Source: Phalacrocorax aristotelis
Taxonomy: Eukaryota > Chordata > Aves > Suliformes > Phalacrocoracidae
Direction: 5' to 3'
Assembly (NCBI RefSeq): GCF_949628215.1
Contig: NC_134279.1
Location: forward strand, 49,154,266-49,218,265
DNA: 64,000 bases
Part shown: in pieces, positions 42,701 through 54,700 of the stretch
How the letters are laid out: the number at the start of each line of letters is the position of its first letter
Position numbering within the stretch: the stretch's first letter is position 1
Position numbers and translations under genes: made by a program
Notes under the pieces: generated by a model
Seen by the model: the letters and a program-made list of their open reading frames with translations, nothing else
What the model was told of the DNA's origin: nothing
The model's database searches: none

Positions 42701-45700
42701 TGGCCTCTCTCATTTGTATAAAATCTGTCTTTGGCAAAGTCATTCACAATGTGGTAAGTGATGTGGCCATAAGTACCAGAATCTTCATCTGTTGCTTTAA
42801 CTTCAGTTACCAAAGTATGCAACGGAGCATTTTCAGCTAGCTCGACCTCATATTCATTCTGGCTGAAAGCAGGACTGTGCATATTGGCACTGGTTACAGT
42901 TATATGGACTTGGGCTGAGCTTCTGAAGACCCCATCAGAAACAGACACGTTAAGATTATAATGTGACTTTAGTGTCTGTCTGCGTAGGTTTGAGATGGTG
43001 ATAATGCCAGTTTTACTATTAATTACAAAATTCTTTTGGTCGTTGCCTGTCAGAATGGAGTACTCCAGCTTGTCAACATCCGAACTATCTGCATCTGAGG
43101 CTTGCACACATGTCACAAAATGCCCTCGAGGAGCCAGTTCACTAATTTTAGCTTCATAAAGCAATTGGTTAAAAAGAGGGGGGTTATCATTGAGATCAGT
43201 TACATCAACAGTTACAACAGTATCACTGCTCAAGGGCAGCATGCCACCATCTATGGCCCTTACTAGTAACTTATGTTGCTTAACTTGTTCATAGTCCAAA
43301 GTTCTTGCTGTAAGAATGAGTCCAGTGCTGCTGTCTATGTGGAAGTAGTCATGACTTTCACTATCATCCTCAATCAAGTGATAGGAAATCCCCCTGTTTG
43401 TTCCAGAATCGGCATCTGTAGCGCTCACTTGTACAACAGATGTTCCAATGACAGATGCCTCAGAAAGGGTTGCAGTGTAAGACTGCTCTGTAAACACAGG
43501 AGGATTATCATTGATGTCTTCCACTATTATGTCTACAAACACATCAGCATGAGCCCCAGTTAGGGAGTCTGTTGCTCGAATGCTCAGTTTGTAGGCTGGA
43601 TGAGACTCAAAGTCAAGAGGGGCAACAACATTTATAACTCCGGTGTTGAAGTTGATAGTGAACTGATTGAAAGGATCTCCATCTGTGATGCTGTAAAACA
43701 CCTTAAGTCCTTCTGGGCTGTTTGCTTGTACATGTACCACAGGACTGTGGAGCTGAATGTTTTCTGGTATCTCTGCACTGTAGAAGGGCTTTTCAAAAAC
43801 TGGCATAGCTTTACTCATAACTGTAATCGGGACTATAACTTCAGCAGAAAAAGCAGGGTCTCCTCCATCTTTTGCCACTACTGTGACCAGATACTCCTTA
43901 TTTAGTGTGTCTGGTTCAAACTTCTTCTTCAGTGAGATTTCACCAGTGGGATCAATTTGGAAATGCTCATGATGTTCTTTGAGATAGTAATGCACCTCTC
44001 CATTTCTGCCTGTATCTTTATCTACTGCAGCGACACGTCGAATAACGTGGCCTACTTCAGAGTCTACTTTAACGACAGCATAATACGGAAGATTGACAAA
44101 AAATGGAGCATTATCATTTACATCTTCTACGGTGACTTTAACTACAATATGTGCAACAACTGACGGTTTATATTCCTCGGTTACTTCTATGACCACATCA
44201 AAAGATTCTTGCTGTTCACGATCAAATGGTATTCCTGTTGTTGAAAGGACTCCTGAAGTTGGGCTTATTTTAAATCTGCTGTCCGGATTTAGAATATGGT
44301 AAAACAAAGGCTCATTTATTTGATTCCCTATAGCAGTAACAACAGCTATTGTTTTTGCCTCTGTGGAATTCTCCTGCACTGTTGCAGAGTAAGAACTTTG
44401 TGTGAACTTCAGCGGGCTTGCTTTGCTTTCTTTCACATTAATTTTTACAGACGCAGTGCTTGCGAATCTGCCATCAGATGCTCTCACTGTTAATTCATAC
44501 CTGCTTCTTAACTGAGTTGTATTTTGTACTGTTATATCTCCAGTCTTGGGGTTTATTGAAAATTTTTCTCCGATGTTGCCTTCAATAATGGAATAAATTA
44601 TTTGTGAAAAGATGCCTGAATCAGCATCAGTGGCATTTATGCTGATGACTTTCACGCCTTTATAGGTTGGAACCAGAATGGATGCCTCATACAGCTCTCT
44701 TGAAAACACAGGAGGGCAATCATTGATGTCAATTACATAAATAGTAACATTAGCTGCATATTCTGCGTATAAACGTGGTATCCCCATATCATGTACTTGC
44801 ACTGAAAAGTGGAAAATATTTGTCTCCTCGTAGTCCAGACTCATTACTGTCCGAATGGCACCAGTGCTAGAATCAATGGCAAAATACTTGCGGACAGATG
44901 GTTCAACAATTTGATAAACAAGCAAAGCGTTAGATTCTTTATCAGCATCTGTAGCTCGAATTACTAATGGGATATTCTTGTCAGTCAGAACCACACTGTT
45001 AATTGAAGCTGATTCACTGATGAGTCCTGTATATTCAGCCTGCATAAAAATTGGCGTATTGTCATTCTCATCCCGAAGATGTACCAAAACTGTTGCGTTA
45101 GTGGACAAGCCAGCCATGTTTGTTCCTTGCACAGTTAGAGTGTAAACAGGCAAAGTTTCAAAATCCAGTATCTTCTGAGAAACAATGACACCCGAGTTTG
45201 GGTTGATAGCAAAGGCATCACCTATATTACCATCTTTTATTTCATAAACGACAGAAGACTGACTGTATGCTGTAACCATGCCAACAAAACTGCCAATGCT
45301 GGCACTTTCACTGATTTCTGTAGAATATTCTTTGGCTGTGAATTTTGGTGAGGCATTATCAGAAACTGTAACAAATATATGCACAGAGGTCACTTCACTC
45401 ATTGGAGGATCTCCTTTGTCTGTAGCTTTTACCATCAGATTGTATTCTTCCTGGCTACTACGATCTAATTCCTTTGCAATTTTAATTATACCCAAAATGG
45501 GATCTATAAAGAAGGAATTTCCAATATTCCCTGTGAAGAAAAAGAAAAGTAATCAGAAAGAGGTATACAGAACTTAAAGGGATGATTGCTTATTTAGCTG
45601 TATACTAAAAGAGATCACATAGTGAGAATACAGAGAAAATTAAAGTTTCTTAGTTTTGTTTAACAAATGCTTGTTAGCCTCTCTGGAAAGTTTTCTGTAA

Positions 45701-48700
45701 TCAAGAGTTAGCACTAATTCTAAGTTTACTTGTGGAAACATTGAATAAAACATAGCAATGCCATCCAAACTTTGAAAATAAGCGCAAAAGATGCAAAAAA
45801 TTTCTTTCATTTTGTATTAAAAAAACCTTAAAAAGATAAAAAGTATTGTGCAAATTTCAACATTGTATATGTATTTTCTTCAAGTTATCTTTGTCATTGA
45901 GTTCATGTTTAAGCCAACTTAAATATCTACTGAAGCTGAATGAAAATGATATTCAGAAGTTAACATTAGGGGAATACAAGTTACATTTTATGATCTAAAA
46001 TAACTCAACTGCTTCGAAAAAAAGAAGTGTTTTAATGAATTCACTCTTGTGAATCTTAATTGCTTACGCAAGTATTGTTTAAATCACTGCTTCAAAATCA
46101 ATCTTTCTGAATTGGACCCACAGTTATCTCTCTCCTAACTTCCCATTAATACATAGGCAAATTATTCCCTGTGATAGCATAAGAAAAAAAACACGACCTG
46201 CTGAGGATTAACAGCTGCCATTTGATAAACACTTGTTATCTTTATATTTTCAAATATATAGCTGAATTGCACTGCATACAACATTCAGCTGTACTAAATA
46301 TAGTAAGATTTAACATTTTACTTGCTTAAAAAATTATATTACTGAAGCCATGTTCTCAGCATGGAAAAAATCCATTAAGAACTTCTAAATTATGCACACA
46401 AGTAGGCAAGAGGGGTTTTTTCTGTGTTTTTTTTGTTTGGGTTTTTTTTAGTGGAGGCTCTAAACACAGTGGCCTTCTTAGAATATCCCATTACAAATCT
46501 AGGCAGCCATTACAAACATTTAAGGAATGCTCCTTCCACATACTTAGAACATCAATTATAATGCTTTAACCTCCCAGTAGATCACAGTCCTGTAAAACAA
46601 ACCTACTCCTACAAAAAGCTTGCAGAAAGGAAGAGAAGAGGGTGTAACTTCATTCTAGACAGCACACACACATTTGCTTCTTGCCATGCTTCAGCATTCA
46701 TAAAACAAGCACTACTTGAAATGGGAAAGGCAAGAGGAAAGTTTCATGGACATTAGTGTCCTGCTTAGTAAAAAGGTCATTTTTCTACAAATAATAGAAA
46801 ACAAACGTATTTTTAAGCAACGTATGAGACAAATACATTTTTCTTCTTCAGAGTATCATAATCACAGCTTCATTTTAAATACAGTGCTAAAGTATGCTTT
46901 CATATCAAACCCAAATCATATCATGGGGAAGAAAAGGAAAATATTTACAGTAAACAATTCCTGGGCTTTACACAAAGCAACTCGTGAAATAAAAAGAACA
47001 TTATCACACATCACCTTGCCAACAGCAACTGAGTAACTTTTTACCTACTGTTCTCTTTAATATACAATTTCTTATGCTTGTTACTAGGATTTTAATTTTA
47101 AATTACTTTCTACCTTGAAAGTAGTACCGCACATAGGTAATGAAATTGAAGTAATTTTTTTTTACCCACTCATAGTGCCTAAATAGTTCAGGACCTTGGT
47201 AATGGCGGGCTTGTATCTAGATTTAACGGAGTGAACCAAAACTCACTTCTACCTGGTAAGTGAACTCAATGTCGTTCTGTTTTCATATTATTCAAAATTG
47301 CCATCATTTGAATTGCATTTTTATAGGCAAGTTCAGAAAGGTACTCTGATGTTAAAAGTAAGCAGCAGCACCAAATGCTCTCCTCTGGCCTGCAATCTGA
47401 AAGGAGCCTTAATGCCAAATTGACCAGCTATTAAAGAATTTTTTATATATTTTATTGAGCTAAAATAGTAGTGCCACTATCTAAAATCAGCCAGAGGGAA
47501 CCATGCAAAGCAACCCCATCCTTGCTACCTCTATTAGAAAATTTAACTTAAAACCTGGGACTATTTAGTGGTTAAGTATATGGATATTTTAAAGTTACTT
47601 TTGAGCTCCTTTCTTTCACATTGTGCTAAACACAAAAGCACTTGTCGCAGGTTCTTACTCTTTTCTGCAAATCCTTGCTTTGCCTATGCCACAAGATATC
47701 ACTTAAATATCAAAAAAAGAATGCTATTTTTAGATCTGAATTTAATGTATCTGTCATGTCTAAAGAACACACCCCTCTCAAGGGTTTAAAGGTAGCTTTT
47801 TCTTCTACAACTACTAAAATGTTCTAAATGTATCTAAAGGATAATATAAATAGCTAAGGGAGGAAGATGAATATTTGTCATGGTAGTTTTCTTTTAAATG
47901 CTCTGAGGCTATATCTTAAATACATCTCTCAATATGACACATACACCTGTACTGCCCTTCTTTTTTAACAGCTATTTTTTTACATGTCTACACTTGAAAC
48001 AAACTATCAGCAAGCATTGTTTCAAAATAAACTGAAGATTTAAGAAAGACAATCTACCTGATTCAATAGAGTACACAATTTCTGCATTTTTTCCTTTGTC
48101 CTTATCTAATGCTGTAACCTGGAGTACTGCTGATCCAACAGCTGCTGACTCGTACACCCGTCCTTCATAGGAAGAGCTGGTGAACCATGGAGCATGATCA
48201 TTTGTGTCACTAACATTAATGATGATTCTAGCATAGTTGCGCTTTACAGGAACATCTTGATCTCGAACCTGAAACAGTTAGCACATTGCTAGTAATTAGC
48301 ACTGTTATTTCAGTAGTTCATCAAACATTAGTAATAATTCAAGGTTCAATCTGTACCAGTCACAAAGACTGCAAACCAATTAAACATACAAATAAAATGC
48401 TTGAATTAAGGGGACAAATTAAAAAGACATTAAAAAAGATCTGTTTGTTACTGACTACAGAAGGAATTTTGTGTTTGTTTACCATTATGGTGAGAATATG
48501 CTGGTTCATGGTCTCATGATCCAATTTTTCTGAAGTATAAAGAGAGCCAGTTCCAGGGTCCAGACGAAATTTTTTAAGACTGATGGGATCAGTGCTGCCC
48601 TGCATAGTATAAATCAGTTTATTCTTCTCATCTCTGTCCATGGCACTGACTTGCAGAATTTCTGTCTCTGGTATGGTGTCTTCAGGTATAACAATTTCAT

Positions 48701-51700
48701 ATTTTGAAGCAGAAAACTGAGGCCTGTGATTATTTGTGTCTATAACTTTGATGTACACCTGAAATGATACAATGGGAAGGGGAAAACATTGATGATATTT
48801 GGGAAACAGAGATGAAAAGAGGATAATTCACCAAAAAAACCCACCAGATCATAATATTGAAATAATTCCACTCCAAGACAGTTGCGGGTTTTTTTCTTTT
48901 CCCCCCAGGGGACAGATCTAGGAGGCGTAGGGAAGAAGAATGTCACTAAATCCAAGTCTTCTGCACCTTCCCCAAAGTCAAACCAAAAATCTAAATGATC
49001 AAAAATGCCTTAGGGTAAGATATCTTACAGGAAATTATTTTTGGCTAAAGCAAGATGAAACAGAATTCCTTAGTAATCTTGGAATTTTAAAAAAATTCAA
49101 TATAGATCACAGAGTGGGTAAAAACCCTTTTTATTTGTGCAGATTTGGAATTTTAAGCAATGTTTTCCAAGGCAGTGGATGCACTGTATTCTTTCTTTTC
49201 CTCACATGGAAACAATCCTCTTTCAGCTCCTCATGTTTCCAAGCCTAGGCAAGAATGGAAAAGTGGTGGAATTCCCACAAAAGTATAATATTTCAAAGAA
49301 CCACAACTGGAATTAGCTCTTCTTCAGCAATGTAGCACAATCTCAGCATAGGTCACCAACACAATTTCTCTGAAGTTACACTTATGCTAACTTCAATGCT
49401 TCAAATTGCATTTTCCCACTGAAGTTCAGCAGGGTTCACCTATGTGCTGTGCAGGCAATGCTCTCTTTGTCTCAATAATAATGTTCATTGGAACCACACA
49501 AGATCCCTGCACACCCACTTGCCTTTCACAGCATCCAACCCTTGTATAAAAAGGGTAAGGCACTCAGCCACCATCCTGCTCCTTCAACAGTGATAACATC
49601 AGACAAGTAACAGTACAGCAAAGGACTTGGCAGGTGCACAGCAAAGCTCCAAGAACACCTGCCTAAATTCAAGTTCTTTATGTGCTGCACGTACAGCCAC
49701 GCTTTTAGCCTCCCAAAGGTTAGCTGCTTTGTATAAATTGGTTAAGTGTCATCAACAGGTGTTTAAAGTAAGTACTTGTGATATCAGAGGTGGGTTAAAT
49801 TGCTCTTTGAAGATACTTATTGCTTTCCATTAATACCTGGTGGAATCTAGAGATATAATTTAGACAAGGTGCCAGACTAGTAGAAACTAGATGAGATGAA
49901 TCCTGACGGTCATAAATAATAAGGAAATGCCATACATCTCACTATAGGAAGATAAAACTTCCTCAACTTCAACCTTGTGAAACTAACATCTTACGTTAAA
50001 ACTTGTACCAAGAAAAAAACAGGTGTTAAGTGTTATCAACATGAGTCATACCAATTCTTAAAAATATTCACTTCAGATGCGGGTATATTACCTCAGGTTG
50101 CAGCTACTACCTAACTCTAATACAATGAGTTCCTCCTAATGGCAAATATTAATACAGGCTGAAAGCATTGAAATAACTTCCAGACAGACACAGACAGTCC
50201 TTGGATATACTTTACAAATGCTACCAAGGGTTTAGGAGACTGTTAAAAGGATTTTGTCCTAAGTAACAACAGAAAGACAGATAGAAAAGCATCCACATAA
50301 TGAAGTCCTGTACCAACCCTTGAGGCACCACGGGGCAGACTGATTAATGGAAGTGAGAATCTGGGAGCACAAAGAACTGGGTGTGGAACTCTTGGGATAA
50401 CTTTGTATTATAACGTAGGAAAGTCCTCCCAAAAACTGGGATACCGCCCACTCTGGTAGCTGAAATAACTGTCACCAGAAAGAATATTCTCACTGAGAAT
50501 TTCACTTGGATAATAAAAAAGAACAGACAAGCATATAAAAGGGACTATAGGAACAGAGTTGAAGACGGCAGATGTGGAATCTCAAGAGTCAGAAGCCAGA
50601 TACAGAATAAAAAGCCAGGTAAGAAAAAAAAAAAAAGAGACTTTTAAGTTTATTTGAAACTGTGAAACAACCTGCAGGTAAGCAAGATCAGCAGGAAATA
50701 TAAGGAACAATTAAGGAGGAGAAAAGCCTGTCCCAGATTACAATTTTGCCTCAGTCTTATTCATCAAGAGCAATAGGGAGCATGACCCTGAACAAAACAA
50801 AATAAAAATGAGACACTGGCAAAGCAGTGGTGCTGCAACAAGCTGCTTAACAGAAACAAATCACCAACACAAAATGGGAGCCACCCCCAGGTCCTGCTGA
50901 ACTGCAGGGGAAAACAACTAGAAATATAAAATTAGCTGGCAATCCTCCTAATGTTAACATGCACTGTTAATAATACTGAGCTCCACCTCCAGACAGTCAG
51001 GGCAGGGAGGGGGGCACGCGTGTGCATGTGTGCGCACAGAGGCGTCCAAGCCACGCACACAAGCCTTTAACCTTTTAGATGCAGGCGTTGCAGGTCAGCG
51101 AGCCACAAACCAATAGACAGTACATTTATTCATAAACATAGATAGTTTTTAGTGTTTGAAACAGTCTGTCAGGATAAACACAAACTATCACCGCACAGGA
51201 AAATTCTGCCTCCCACATTTTATTCCATTTCTCAGAAAATGGAAGAAACAGAAAATCGTCTGGCACATTAATAAAACCCCTTGAAAGATGTTGCTACGGA
51301 AACTAAGGAGTTTGTCATGAATTAGAAACTGATTAAAGAAAGGAAACAAAGAGTGGGAATAAATATTGATTTTTGTTGGGGAGATGGTAGGTGACCTAGG
51401 ACACATTAGGTCAAGTGTTTAAATATATTCACTAACAAATTCAATTGGAAAATGAAGAGCAACAATGAAAAGAATATGACCTTAAATCTGTGATTTTTTA
51501 GACTGTCATGACTAGAAAGAATGTAATAAAACAACAGAAGCACAGTTGTTGCCTTCTTTTAAAATTCTGTATAAATAAAATATATTTTAATGCATCTTGA
51601 AGAAGAAATACAGAAGGGCCCAATACAGTAACTTACACAGCATTTCAATGAAAACACCTGCTCACTGAACACTGGTGCTCAGGAAAATGAAACAACAACA

Positions 51701-54700
51701 AACCAGAAAACCCCAACCCTCAATACAAATCAAACTAAACAAATATATTTTGTATAAATAGAAGGTTAAAAGACCATATACAATTACAACACTTAATGGA
51801 TACTGTGCTCAGAAAATGAACACTTGAACCATTTTTTTATTCAATTCCCACCCCCAACAGATTATTAAGTTTAGACTCAGAAAAACACTAAGTGAAAAGA
51901 TAAAGTATCAAATTTGATGAATTTAAATCAAAATTGCTATTGAAGTTCATGTCTATTTCCCCCTCAAATGAGGACATGCAGTAACTTAGGTCAAAATCAG
52001 AGGTGAGAGGGAATGCAACTCCAGAGCAACTGTGTTAGAGAATCTTCAGAGCGTAAGACATGGCCACCCATGCTGCTGGTACTAGACAAAATGAACACAG
52101 GAAAACAGCATTTCTAGAATGGAGCACCACAAAACACCGGTGCAAAGTACTTAGTTAAATGCCAGGAATGTAGTGACGGTAAAACCAACACTGGTACCTG
52201 CAAGACTAACCACATAGCCAATGAACCAACTTAACTGAGAAGTGATTTGTTGATAGTACTATCAGAAGGACTTAGCATCAACTTCCTCTGTGTTGTGGTT
52301 TAGCCCCAGTCAGCAACTAAGCCCCACGCAGCCACTCGCTCACTCCCCCCACCCTGGTGGGATGGGGAGAGAATCAGAAGGGCCACGGTAAGAAAACTTA
52401 TGTGTTGGGATAAGAACAGTTTAATAATTAAAATAAAACAGTAATAACAATAATAATAACAAAATATTGTTAAAAACAACAATAATAGTAGTAATATAAT
52501 GAAAAAGAAAATGAGAGAGAGAGATATGAACCCTCAAGGAGGAGGAAAAAAACCAAAAATCCAAACAACAAGTGATGCAACCGCTCACCACCTGCCGACT
52601 GACACTGTTGGTCTCCGAGTTGTGATTGCTCCCTGCCCCGGCCAGCTCCCCCCAGTTAATATACTGGGAATGACGTTACATGATATGGAATATCCCTTTG
52701 GCCAGTTTGAATCCGCTCTCTTGGCTGTGCCGCCTCCCCGCCCGGCTTCTTGTGCACCCGGCAGCACATGGGGAGCTGGAAAAGCCCTTGACTAGTACAA
52801 GCACTGCCCAGCAACAACCAAAACTTCGGTGTTATTATCAACATTGTTTCATACTAAGTCCAAAGCACAGCACTGTGCCAGCTGCAGTGAAGAAAATTAA
52901 CTCTATCCCAGCTAAAACCATGACACTCTGGTATTAGCTAGAGAAGCAGTTAAAATCACCTTGCCACTAACACAAGAGGAGACATCCTCCAAAAAGGTAC
53001 TGCTGGGCTGAGCAGATGAGATACCCCATCAAAATGTACAGCACTATTAAGCATAAATTATTAACAAAAATATTGCTAACGAATAAACATAATGACTCAG
53101 TCACTCTGAGTGGATTGCTCAGGTATTCCATTACTTGTCAAATTACTTGCTCAGGCACGTAGTTTTTTGCCAGGCTGGTAAACACAACTACAAATACACA
53201 ATTTGATCTATTAGTGCAATCATTTTAAATGTGCCTAAAATCCCAAATTTATCTTAGACTCAAGGGAAAGGTATTTTATCTACATACTTCAGGATTCATT
53301 TCTCACTCGCTGTTGTTACTTTACATCCCTCTGCTGATTCTGGTGGACATGCATAACGTGAATTGATAGGCACCCTTTTGGTAACTTGGCTAACTGCATG
53401 CTGGGCTGCTTTAATAAAGGGAGCAGCAGGCAGGGGGAAAGGAATTATTCCCCTCTATTTGGCACTCAGAGGTGGGACTGCAGATCCCCTACAGTTTTGG
53501 GCCCTGCAGTCCAAGTGAGATCTTAACCAACCGAAATGAACCCAGCGAAGGGCAATTAAAATCAATGGGGATCTAAAAGCTTTCCATCCACTGTGTAAAG
53601 AGAGGGCTGCAGGACAGAGAGCCAGACTCTTCTCTGAGGTGCACAGTGAAAGGACAAGAGGCGATACTTGCAAGTGCAATCAGGGAAACTACAATTAGAC
53701 ATAAGAAAAAATTATTTTCAAGGACTAACATAAGAGCATGTCCAAGGAAGAGGTGTCCTGCCCTGTCATCTAAGTCCCTGAAGCTCACAAGTCCCTGAAC
53801 AACTTGATCCAACTTTGTAGTTCGCTCTGCTTTGAGCAGGATTTTTAGCTAGACGAATTCCGGGGGCTCCTTCCAATCTAAACTATTAACTAAATGTACT
53901 AAGGAAACCCTACTTTCAAGATAGGGATTCTTACTGATGCTAAGTGACAGGTGCTAGATGTGTACTTTTGTTCTAAGAGGACCGAGTGTTCATGTAAACT
54001 CTTAAGGCTTTCAAATTAAATGAAAGGCACCTGAAGTAATAATTGTGAGTGCAATTTTAATGAACCACACAGAAAAATACGGATTTGCACGCTTGAGAAC
54101 AAAATACATTAAGAGCTTGTGTTATTCTAAAGTGACATGTATAATACAATAAAAACAGCTACTGAGCATTTCTCAATGAAATTATAAGATTAAATTCAAA
54201 TTAAATATACTAATATTATCTCTTAAGAAGGAAGTTGCATGTTAAGGAGGCACACTGTAGCAAAATTTGACATTAACAGACCACAGTGGGATTTCTGAAA
54301 CAAAATTGTCTGAAGCTAAAGAAACTTGACTCATTTTGCACAGCTACGCAAGGGCACAACTGCGCTCTACTCGCAGATCTCACTGAGGGCAATGCAACCT
54401 GCTTATACAGGCAGAGAACAAAACAGCCCAGGATTATTTAGAGGAAGGTCTTGAAATCTATTAATTATCTGACCAGTGAAACCTAAATTTGCATAGGAAT
54501 GCACTGATTACTAGTAAGTTATAGAGGAGGTATGTGCCACCGACAAAACATATTTAGTGCATAATATTTAAACATGATGTTGCTTAGGATTGTTTTAATC
54601 TAATTTTTCACTTGCTGATTCTATGTGGGGTTTAAAATCTCCTCCTCTCTCCATTCGTAATTATGTTATAGTTACATTGACATGTCTATAATAATTTTCA

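Noticed and set aside
43273..44302. Plus-strand open frames inside the giant exon
   Set aside because: They are antisense shadows of the long FAT1 reading frame.
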